Shown in pieces: positions 1-5,261 of a DNA stretch of 5,261 nucleotides. A program made the translations under genes and the position numbers. The notes below the pieces were generated by a model that ran no database searches, was not told the origin of the DNA, and was given only the letters and a program-made list of their open reading frames with translations. This DNA comes from DATCYZ01 sp036526195 (GTDB lineage: Bacteria; Pseudomonadota; Gammaproteobacteria; Burkholderiales; SG8-39), in contig DATCYZ010000125.1 of the NCBI GenBank assembly GCA_036526195.1, positions 1 to 5,261 on the forward strand, in the 5' to 3' direction. The first letter of the stretch is position 1, and every line of letters starts with the position of its first letter.

Positions 1-222
1 GGCGGCCGCCCAGGCCGTGCCGACGAGCCGGTGGCCCGCGGCGCGCAGCGCGTCGATCGCGCCCGCGGCCGGAATGTTGGCGCCGGCCACCGCCCCGAAC
101 AGGGGCTCGCCGTACTGCACGCCGGGCCAGCCGCCGCCCGCCTCGAACGCGGCGTAGTCCGCCGGCGAAGGCGCGAAGGTGTTCGTTTCGTGCTGGAAAC
201 CGCCGATTGCGATGCGTGCCAT
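1..222 (-). CDS. M81 family (MlrC-like) metallopeptidase, N-terminal part, truncated by window edge
   Basis: Reading the minus strand from the ATG at 222-220 gives 74 uninterrupted codons to the window edge; the rest of the gene, including its stop, lies outside. The protein begins MARIAIGGFQHETNTFAPSP, and I recognise the GGFQHETNTFAP block near the N-terminus as the hallmark of the M81/DUF1485 family, whose named member MlrC acts in microcystin degradation on linearised peptide. Residues 48-72 continue with an alternating small-residue region (AGANIPAAGAIDALRAAGH), as expected for the start of the family's N-terminal domain. Full-length members are about 480-500 residues, so roughly 15% is visible and the metal-binding residues cannot be checked. 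No signal peptide is seen, so it is probably cytoplasmic. It is transcribed away from the importer operon, with 46 nt between the start codons. A link to that importer is inferred from position. The family call is fairly secure; the substrate is unknown. Confidence 0.85.
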   Translation of the reverse strand, partial: MARIAIGGFQHETNTFAPSPADYAAFEAGGGWPGVQYGEPLFGAVAGANIPAAGAIDALRAAGHRLVGTAWAAA

Positions 223-268
223 GGCCTGCTAACCTGTTTTTGCCAATCCGAGCGCAAAGGATACCCGC
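223..268. promoter_or_regulatory. Divergent intergenic region between the peptidase and importer genes
   Basis: Only 46 nt separate the two divergent start codons, so at least one promoter must reach into the coding sequence of the opposite gene. A weak sigma70-like pair on the plus strand is TTGCGA at 207-212 and TAACCT at 230-235 with 17 nt between them. It matches consensus at only 4/6 and 3/6 positions and is tentative. On the minus strand TTGGCA (complement of 241-246) looks like a -35 box, but no matching -10 follows before the start codon. I see no clear inverted repeat for an operator. Such a tight divergent arrangement would allow the two genes to be controlled together. Confidence 0.35.
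256..261 (+). promoter_or_regulatory. Shine-Dalgarno site of the substrate-binding protein gene
   Basis: AAAGGA lies 7 nt upstream of the ATG at 269, a near-ideal ribosome binding site and spacing. It supports that start over the longer plus-strand reading frame beginning at 31. It is the only strong Shine-Dalgarno in the operon: the three downstream genes have none that is convincing. Confidence 0.8.
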
Positions 269-1840
269 ATGAACCGCAAGATCCTCGCCTTTGTTTTGCT
301 GACCGCGGCCAGCGCCGCGTTCTCCGTCTCCGCCCAGGACAAGGTGCTGCGCGTGGTACCGCACTCGAACCTCGCGATCCTCGATCCGGTCTGGACCACG
401 GCGTACATGAGCCGCAACCACGGCTACATGATCTACGACACGCTCTTTGGCACCGACGAGAAGAGCCAGGTGCAGCCACAGATGGTGGAGAGCTGGACCG
501 AGTCGCCCGACCACCGCCTGTGGACCTTCAAGCTGAGGAAGGGCCTGCAGTTCCACGACGGCGCGCCGGTGACCGGCGAGGACGTGGTGGCGTCGCTCGC
601 GCGCTGGGGCAAGCGCGACGCGATGGGCGTGGCGCTGATGACTTTCGTCGAGCGCATGGACGCGCCGGCGGCGGACACGTTCCGCATCTTCCTCCGCGAG
701 CCCTGCGGCTTCGTGCTCGAGGCGCTCGGCAAACCCTCGTCCAACGTGCCGTTCATCATGCCCAAGCGCGTCGCCGAGACCGATCCCTTCAAGCAGATCG
801 ACGACTACACCGGATCGGGTCCCTACATCTTCAAGCGCGACGAGTTCAAGCCGGGCGACCGCGCGGTGTACCTGAAGAACCCGAAGTACCAGCCGCGCAA
901 GGAGCCGGCCTCCGGCACCGCCGGCGGCAAGCGCGTCTACGTCGACCGCGTCGAGTGGAACCTCGCGCTGCGCGACGCGCAGGCGCAGGCCAACGCCATC
1001 TCCAAGGGCGAGGTGGACATCATCGAGGCGCTCGCCTTCGAGCACTACGAGACGCTGAAGAAGGACAAGAACGTCAAGGTGGTCAAGCCCGCCGTCGGCC
1101 TGCAGTACATGTGCCGCTTCAACCACCTGCACCCGCCGTTCAACAAGGCGGAGGTGCGGCGCGCGGCGCTCGCTTCGTTCGACCAGCGCCCGTTCCTCAA
1201 GGCGCAGGTCGGCGTGGGCGAGCTGTTCAAGCCCTGCGACTCGATGTTCACCTGCGGCACGCCGTACGCGAGCAGCGCGGGCGCGGACATCATGAAGCTG
1301 AACATGCGCAAGGCGCAGGACCTGCTCAAGGCGTCGGGCTACGACGGCACGCCGATCGTGCTGATGAAGCCCACCGACCTGCTCTCGATCGACAAGCTGC
1401 CCGAGGTCGCGGGGCAGCTGATGCGCCAGGCCGGCTTCAAGGTCGACCTGCAGGCAATGGACTGGCAAACGCTGGTGTCGCGCCGCGCCAAGAAGGACGC
1501 GCCGACGGCCGGTGGCTGGAACATGTTCTGCACCGCGTGGGTGGCGCCGGACATCTGGAACCCGATCAACAACGCGGCGCTCGATGCGCGCGGCGAGAAG
1601 TCGGGCTGGTTCGGCTGGCCCGACGGGCCGAAGCTCCAGGACCTGCGCGGGCAGTTCATGCGCGAGACCGACCTGGCGAAGAAGAAGCAGCTCGCGCAGG
1701 CGATCCAGTCCGAGGCGTTCGGCATCGCCACGCACGCCCCGCTCGGGGAGTACGTGCAGCCGGTGGCGGTGCGGCCGAACGTCGAGGGCCTGATCTCCTC
1801 GGGGCTCGCCAACGTGTACTGGAACATCAAGAAGAACTGA
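269..1840 (+). CDS. ABC importer periplasmic substrate-binding protein, peptide/nickel (SBP_bac_5) family
   Basis: This 523-residue protein would capture the ligand in the periplasm and deliver it to the permeases encoded downstream. Residues 1-22 form a Sec signal peptide: positive MNRK, a hydrophobic core, and a likely cleavage after SVSA-22. There is no lipobox cysteine, so it is a soluble periplasmic protein. The mature part carries family 5 hallmarks: QPQMVESWTESPD (69-81), FKLRKGLQFHDGAPVTGEDVV (about 87-107, the family signature), SGPYIF (183-188) and a KNPKYQPR strand (203-210). Length is normal for the family (about 500-540). Five cysteines occur (146, 282, 323, 329, 421); the C323-x5-C329 pair could form a disulfide. 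The start is fixed by the signal peptide and the AAAGGA site upstream. It is the first gene of the importer operon and is followed by a terminator-like hairpin. DppA, OppA or glutathione-binding GsiB-like roles are all possible; the ligand cannot be told from sequence. Family call very secure. Confidence 0.96.
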   Translation: MNRKILAFVLLTAASAAFSVSAQDKVLRVVPHSNLAILDPVWTTAYMSRNHGYMIYDTLFGTDEKSQVQPQMVESWTESPDHRLWTFKLRKGLQFHDGAPVTGEDVVASLARWGKRDAMGVALMTFVERMDAPAADTFRIFLREPCGFVLEALGKPSSNVPFIMPKRVAETDPFKQIDDYTGSGPYIFKRDEFKPGDRAVYLKNPKYQPRKEPASGTAGGKRVYVDRVEWNLALRDAQAQANAISKGEVDIIEALAFEHYETLKKDKNVKVVKPAVGLQYMCRFNHLHPPFNKAEVRRAALASFDQRPFLKAQVGVGELFKPCDSMFTCGTPYASSAGADIMKLNMRKAQDLLKASGYDGTPIVLMKPTDLLSIDKLPEVAGQLMRQAGFKVDLQAMDWQTLVSRRAKKDAPTAGGWNMFCTAWVAPDIWNPINNAALDARGEKSGWFGWPDGPKLQDLRGQFMRETDLAKKKQLAQAIQSEAFGIATHAPLGEYVQPVAVRPNVEGLISSGLANVYWNIKKN

Positions 1841-1859
1841 CGCGGCGCTGAGCGAGGCG

Positions 1860-1901
1860 ACGGCTCCCGCCCGGCCCGGGTCGCGGAGCCGTTCTTTTTT
1901 T
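1860..1901 (+). terminator. Intrinsic-terminator-like hairpin with T-tract between binding-protein and permease genes
   Basis: A perfect 8-bp outer stem pairs ACGGCTCC (1860-1867) with GGAGCCGT (1885-1892). Inside it CCCG (1870-1873) can pair with CGGG (1877-1880) around a GCC loop. The stem is followed at once by TCTTTTTTT, including seven consecutive T at 1895-1901. This is the classic form of a rho-independent terminator on the plus strand, lying 19 nt after the stop of the binding-protein gene. Since the permease genes behind it have no visible promoter of their own, it probably acts as a partial terminator, or as a 3' end that stabilises the binding-protein mRNA, so that binding protein is made in excess over the membrane parts. 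The structure is seen in the sequence; the attenuating role is inferred. Confidence 0.85.
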
Positions 1902-1906
1902 CGCCC

Positions 1907-2848
1907 ATGCTGAACTTCATCGCGCGACGCATCCTCGCCACCGTCCCGGTGCTCGTCATCGTGGCCGTGCTGGTGTTCCTGCTGCTGCGCCTGACGCCCG
2001 GCGACCCGGCGGCAATCCTCGCCGGCGACGCCGCGAGCACCGACCAGATCGCCCAGATCCGCGCCAGCCTCGGCCTCGACCGGCCGATCCCGGTGCAGTT
2101 CGGTATCTGGGTGGGGCATCTGTTCAGCGGCGACCTGGGCGATTCGTTCTATTACAAGCAGAGCGTGACGAGCCTCATAGGCCAGCGGCTCGAGCCGACG
2201 CTGTCGCTCGCGGCGCTGACCATCGTGATCGCCGTGCTGGTGTCGGTGCCGCTCGGCGTGATCGCCGCCTGGCGCTTCGGCGGCTGGTTTGACCGCGCGC
2301 TGATGGGCTTTTCGGTGATGGGCTTCTCCATCCCGGTGTTCGTGCTGGCCTACATCCTGATCTGGATCGTGTCGGTGAAGCTCGGCTGGCTGCCGGTGCA
2401 GGGCTACAAGCGCCTCGCGGACGGCTTCTGGCCCTACGTGCAGCACCTCATCCTGCCCTCGCTCACCCTGTCGGTGATCTTCATCGCGCTCATCGCGCGC
2501 GTGACGCGCGCCTCGGTGCTCGAGGCGCTGGGCGAGGATTACATCCGCACCGCGCGCGCCAAGGGCCTGCGCGAGGCACAGGTGCTGATCCGGCACGCGC
2601 TTGCCAACGCCGCGGTGCCGATCGTCACCGTGATCGGCATCGGCATCGCGCTGCTGGTCGGCGGCGTGGTGGTGACCGAGACCGTGTACGCGATCCCCGG
2701 CCTCGGGCGGCTCACCGTGGACGCCGTGCTGGCCCGCGACTTCCCGACCATCCAGGGCGTGATCCTGTTCTTCTCGCTGGTCTACGTCGGGGTCAACCTG
2801 GCGGTGGACCTCTCCTACGTGTTCCTCGACCCGCGCATCCGCTACTGA
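1907..2848 (+). CDS. ABC importer inner-membrane permease, DppB/OppB/GsiC type
   Basis: This 313-residue protein is one of the two channel-forming subunits in the inner membrane. About six hydrophobic segments can be read (near 10-28, 98-123, 134-157, 180-200, 233-258, 281-305). The N-terminal LLLRLTPGDPA (25-35) is typical of the DppB branch. The cytoplasmic EAA coupling loop is clear: EALGEDYIRTARAKGL (206-221) followed by RHALANAAVP (229-238), which contacts the ATPase. The end, FLDPRIRY, is the usual C-terminus of this subunit, and the length is standard. The ATG at 1907 is chosen because the protein then starts with the usual amphipathic MLNFIARRIL before the first membrane helix and no better in-frame start lies nearby. 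It has no Shine-Dalgarno: a T-tract of the preceding hairpin ends 5 nt before it. The stop overlaps the next start by one base (TGATG), indicating translational coupling. Specific substrate unknown. Confidence 0.96.
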   Translation: MLNFIARRILATVPVLVIVAVLVFLLLRLTPGDPAAILAGDAASTDQIAQIRASLGLDRPIPVQFGIWVGHLFSGDLGDSFYYKQSVTSLIGQRLEPTLSLAALTIVIAVLVSVPLGVIAAWRFGGWFDRALMGFSVMGFSIPVFVLAYILIWIVSVKLGWLPVQGYKRLADGFWPYVQHLILPSLTLSVIFIALIARVTRASVLEALGEDYIRTARAKGLREAQVLIRHALANAAVPIVTVIGIGIALLVGGVVVTETVYAIPGLGRLTVDAVLARDFPTIQGVILFFSLVYVGVNLAVDLSYVFLDPRIRY

Positions 2849-3768
2849 TGGACCTGCAGGCACAGTCGGTCGAGACCGCCAACGTCGCATCGCACGAAGA
2901 TGCCTGGCGGCGCGTACGCCGCAACTGGTCGGTGCGCATCGGCGGCACGGTGCTCGCGCTGCTGGTGCTGGTGGCGGTGTCGGCGCCGCTGCTCGGCACG
3001 GTGGACCCGACGCTGTTCGACGCGGCGAGCCGCGACCTGGTGCCGGGCAAGACCGGCGAGATCACGACGCTCGACGGCGAATACATCAAGCACACCTTCG
3101 TCTTCGGCTCGGATTCGTTCGGGCGGGACATCTACAGCCGCGTGATGTACGGCACGCGCGTGTCGCTGATCGTGGGCCTGCTCGCGGCGCTGCTGTCGCT
3201 CGCGTTCGGCATCCTGTGCGGGCTCTCCGCCGGATACCTCCGCTGGCTGGACGGCATCCTGATGCGCTTCATGGACGGGCTGATGGCGATTCCCGCCATT
3301 CTCATCGCCATCGCGCTGGTGGCGATGTGGCGCGGCAGTCTCGTCACGGTAATCATCGCGATCTCGATCCCGGAAATTCCGCGCGTCACGCGGCTGGTGC
3401 GCTCGCTGGTGCTGTCGATCCGCGAGGAGCCCTACGTCGAAGCCGCGGTGGCGCTCGGCACGCCGACCTGGAAGATCATGTTCGGCCACATCCTGCCGAA
3501 CACCATCGCGCCGCTGGTGGTGCAGGGCACCTACATCTGCGCCTCCGCGATCCTGGTCGAGGCGATCCTCTCGTTCCTCGGCGTGGGGCTGCCGTCCGAC
3601 ATCCCGACCTGGGGCAACATCATGGCCGAGGGCCGGCGCCAGTTCATCGAGTTCCCGCACAACATCTTCATCCCGGGCGTGTTCCTGGCGATCACGGTGC
3701 TCGCAGTGAACATCCTCGGCGACGGGCTGCGCGACACGCTGGATCCGAAGATGGCCAAACGCGTATGA
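2848..3768 (+). CDS. ABC importer inner-membrane permease, DppC/OppC/GsiD type
   Basis: This 306-residue protein is the second channel subunit, pairing with the DppB-type permease. It has a charged cytoplasmic N-terminus (AWRRVRRNW, 19-27, typical of OppC_N), a first membrane helix at about 31-50, then a periplasmic stretch ending in FGSDSFGRDIYSRVMYGTR (86-104), equivalent to the GTDxxGRD block of the family. Five more hydrophobic segments follow (near 105-130, 143-161, 164-176, 221-248, 272-290). The EAA coupling loop is EEPYVEAAVALG (193-204) then FGHILPN (212-218). SFLGVGLP (242-249) and the closing GDGLRDTLDPK (291-301) are diagnostic of DppC. The stretch between the first helix and FGSDSFGRD contains an acidic, polar segment (about 51-85) that looks somewhat long, and GSD replaces the usual GTD; both may be subfamily traits. 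The start overlaps the preceding stop by one base, and its own stop overlaps the ATPase start by four (ATGA). No Shine-Dalgarno is evident, so translation is probably coupled. Confidence 0.96.
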   Translation: MDLQAQSVETANVASHEDAWRRVRRNWSVRIGGTVLALLVLVAVSAPLLGTVDPTLFDAASRDLVPGKTGEITTLDGEYIKHTFVFGSDSFGRDIYSRVMYGTRVSLIVGLLAALLSLAFGILCGLSAGYLRWLDGILMRFMDGLMAIPAILIAIALVAMWRGSLVTVIIAISIPEIPRVTRLVRSLVLSIREEPYVEAAVALGTPTWKIMFGHILPNTIAPLVVQGTYICASAILVEAILSFLGVGLPSDIPTWGNIMAEGRRQFIEFPHNIFIPGVFLAITVLAVNILGDGLRDTLDPKMAKRV

Positions 3769-5261
3769 GTGTTCTGGAAGTCAAGAACCTGACCATCGCG
3801 CTGCCCACCGGCGGCGACCGGCGCGAGGCGGCCGCGCGCGTCTCGTTCTCCGTCGACCGCGGCGAGATCGTCTGCCTGGTGGGCGAGTCCGGCTCCGGCA
3901 AGTCGGTCATCGCGCAGGCCATCATGGGCCTGCTGCCGGCAGCGCTGCCGGTGACCGGCGGCGAGATCCTGCTCGAGGGCGAGAACATCGCGGGCGCGAG
4001 CCCGGAGCGGCTGCGCGAGCTGCGCGCGATGCGCATGTCGATGGTGTTCCAGGAGCCGATGACCGCGCTCAACCCGGTGATGACCTGCGGCGACCAGATC
4101 GACGAGGTCTTGCGCGAGCATACGCAGTTCTCCCCGGACAAGCGCCGCGCGAAGATCCTGGACATCGTCCGCGAGGTCGCCCTCCCCGACCCCGAGCGCA
4201 TCGTCGCTTCGTACCCGCACCAGCTCTCCGGCGGCCAGCGCCAGCGCATCATGATCGCGATGGCGCTGGTGCTCGAGCCGGCGTTGCTGATCGCCGACGA
4301 GCCGACCACGGCGCTCGACGTCACCACGCAGGCGCAGATCCTGGTGCTGATCCGCGAGCTGCAGAAGCGGCACGGCACCGGCGTGCTGTTCATCACCCAC
4401 GATTTCGGCGTGGTCGCCGACATCGCGCACCGCGTCGCGGTGCTGCGCCTCGGCGAGCTGGTCGAGATGGGCGCCAAGGACGAGGTGCTCAAGCGCCCGC
4501 GCCACGACTACACCAAGATGCTGATCGGCGCGGTGCCGACGCTGCAGCCGCACGGACGCAGCGCCGAAGGCGCTTCCGAGCCGGTGCTGCGCACCGTCAA
4601 GCTGTGCAAGACCTATGTCGACCGCGGCTGGTTCGGCCACCGCCGCGAGGTGCGTGCCGCGGAGGACGTCTCGATCGAGCTGCGCCGCGGCCAGACGCTC
4701 GGCATCGTCGGCGAATCCGGCTCGGGCAAATCGACCGTCGCGCGCTGCATCATCCGGCTCATCGATCCGACCTCCGGCGAGATCCGCCTGCACGGCCAGG
4801 ACATCGCCAAGATGTCGGCGGGCGAGCTGCGGCCGCTGCGGCGCCGGGTGCAGATCGTGTTCCAGGACCCGTACCGCTCGCTCAACCCGCGCCGCACGGT
4901 GCTCGAGGCGATCATCGAGGGCCCGGTCAACTACGGCGTGTCCCGCGACAAGGCGGTCGAACGCGCGCGGCAGCTGATGGAGCTGGTGCGCATGGATCCG
5001 GCCTCGCTCGGTCGCTATCCGCACCAGTTCTCCGGCGGCCAGCGCCAGCGCATCTGCATCGCGCGCGCCCTCGCCCAGGCGCCCGAGCTGCTGATCGCGG
5101 ACGAGGCGGTCTCCGCGCTGGACGTGTCGGTGCAGGCGCAGGTGCTCGAGCTGCTGGAAGACATCCGCAACCGCCTCAACCTGGCGATGCTCTTCATCAC
5201 GCACGACCTGCGCGTCGCGGCGCAGATCTGCGACCACGTGGCGGTGATGTCGCAGGGCCGC
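3765..5261 (+). CDS. Fused double-domain ABC importer ATPase (DppD-DppF type), 3' end outside window
   Basis: From the ATG at 3765 the frame stays open for 499 codons to the window edge. Two complete sets of ABC motifs occur in one chain, so this single protein supplies both nucleotide-binding domains, as in GsiA and YejF. Domain 1: Walker A GESGSGKS (40-47), Q-loop Q96, signature LSGGQ (154-158), Walker B LLIADEP (174-180) with catalytic E179, D-loop ALD (183-185), switch H212. It ends with the oligopeptide-family tail RHDYTKMLIGAVPTL (246-260). A linker of about 12 residues follows. Domain 2: Walker A GESGSGKS (316-323), Q367, signature FSGGQ (422-426), Walker B LLIADEA (442-448) with E447, ALD (451-453), H480. 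Both ATP sites keep all key residues and look active. The sequence stops at VMSQGR; complete fused proteins are about 530-620 residues, so the end of domain 2 and its tail are missing. The four-base overlap with the permease gene points to coupled translation; no clear Shine-Dalgarno is seen. The frame was absent from ordinary ORF calling because it has no stop in the window. Confidence 0.95.
   Translation, partial: MSVLEVKNLTIALPTGGDRREAAARVSFSVDRGEIVCLVGESGSGKSVIAQAIMGLLPAALPVTGGEILLEGENIAGASPERLRELRAMRMSMVFQEPMTALNPVMTCGDQIDEVLREHTQFSPDKRRAKILDIVREVALPDPERIVASYPHQLSGGQRQRIMIAMALVLEPALLIADEPTTALDVTTQAQILVLIRELQKRHGTGVLFITHDFGVVADIAHRVAVLRLGELVEMGAKDEVLKRPRHDYTKMLIGAVPTLQPHGRSAEGASEPVLRTVKLCKTYVDRGWFGHRREVRAAEDVSIELRRGQTLGIVGESGSGKSTVARCIIRLIDPTSGEIRLHGQDIAKMSAGELRPLRRRVQIVFQDPYRSLNPRRTVLEAIIEGPVNYGVSRDKAVERARQLMELVRMDPASLGRYPHQFSGGQRQRICIARALAQAPELLIADEAVSALDVSVQAQVLELLEDIRNRLNLAMLFITHDLRVAAQICDHVAVMSQGR
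4215..4250 (+). repeat. Direct repeat copy 1 (ABC signature of domain 1)
   Basis: These 36 nt encode PHQLSGGQRQRI in the first ATPase domain and match 5019-5054 at 35 of 36 positions; the only difference is C at 4224 against T at 5028, which changes Leu to Phe. The copies lie 804 nt apart, exactly 268 codons. The identity reflects a strongly conserved protein motif with the same codon choice in both halves rather than a mobile or regulatory repeat. Confidence 0.75.
5019..5054 (+). repeat. Direct repeat copy 2 (ABC signature of domain 2)
   Basis: Second copy of the 36-nt match, encoding PHQFSGGQRQRI in the second ATPase domain. It differs from copy 1 only at position 5028. The in-frame 804-nt spacing means recombination between the copies would leave an open frame with a single hybrid ATP-binding domain. 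Confidence 0.75.

Noticed and set aside
1..10. GC-rich palindrome (NotI-like GCGGCCGC) at the left edge
   Set aside because: It lies within the coding sequence of the M81 gene as Ala-rich codons and is an ordinary occurrence in GC-rich DNA, not evidence of a cloning junction or regulatory site.
207..235. TTGCGA-17 nt-TAACCT as the promoter of the importer operon
   Set aside because: The spacing is right but the boxes match consensus at only 4/6 and 3/6 positions, no better than expected by chance. I mention it only within the intergenic entry.
31..1851. 606-codon plus-strand reading frame across the whole binding-protein region
   Set aside because: It is the alternate frame of the secure binding-protein gene. 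Its product is Arg/Ala/Gly-rich with no recognisable domain, and it starts inside the minus-strand M81 gene. Such long shadows are expected at this GC content.
4615..4977. 120-codon plus-strand frame inside the ATPase gene
   Set aside because: Ser/Arg/Ala-rich shadow in another frame, fully inside the second ATPase domain, with no domain or ribosome binding site.
3531..5237. 568-codon minus-strand reading frame opposite the second permease and the ATPase
   Set aside because: The product is a His/Asp/Arg/Leu-rich low-complexity string, typical of the antisense of GC-rich coding sequence. The plus strand here carries full ABC motifs. The shorter minus-strand frames at 1339-2040, 2842-3660 and 3692-4492 fail for the same reason.

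Overview
The window is a GC-rich, Gram-negative-type stretch carrying most of one ABC importer operon of the dipeptide/oligopeptide (Dpp/Opp, peptide/nickel) family. The 5' end of a divergently transcribed M81-family (MlrC-like) metallopeptidase gene lies at the left edge. The high GC, the periplasmic substrate-binding protein with a plain Sec signal peptide and no lipobox, and the gene order suggest a proteobacterium. A beta- or alphaproteobacterium is my guess; it is not shown by the sequence.

Layout: 1-222 (minus) is the first 74 codons of the M81 peptidase-like gene, cut by the window edge. 223-268 is a 46-nt divergent intergenic region holding the Shine-Dalgarno of the next gene. 269-1840 (plus) is the complete substrate-binding protein. 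1841-1906 holds a strong intrinsic-terminator-like hairpin with a T-tract that ends 5 nt before the next start codon. 1907-2848 (plus) is the first permease (DppB type) and 2848-3768 (plus) the second (DppC type), overlapping the first by one base. 3765-5261 (plus) is a fused double-ATPase (DppD-DppF type), overlapping the second permease by four bases and running off the right edge. No gap without a gene exceeds 66 nt.

The parts fit one importer. The binding protein captures a ligand (a peptide or similar small molecule) in the periplasm, the two permeases form the channel, and the fused ATPase supplies both nucleotide-binding domains. The divergent M81 protein could be a cytoplasmic hydrolase acting on the imported substrate, but that rests on proximity only. 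The substrate cannot be read from the sequence.

I see no evidence of a novel system. The points most worth a second look are the terminator-like hairpin between the binding protein and permease genes, together with the lack of a Shine-Dalgarno for the permease right behind it, and the divergent peptidase-transporter pairing. The long ORFs on the opposite strand and in other frames look like GC-rich shadows.
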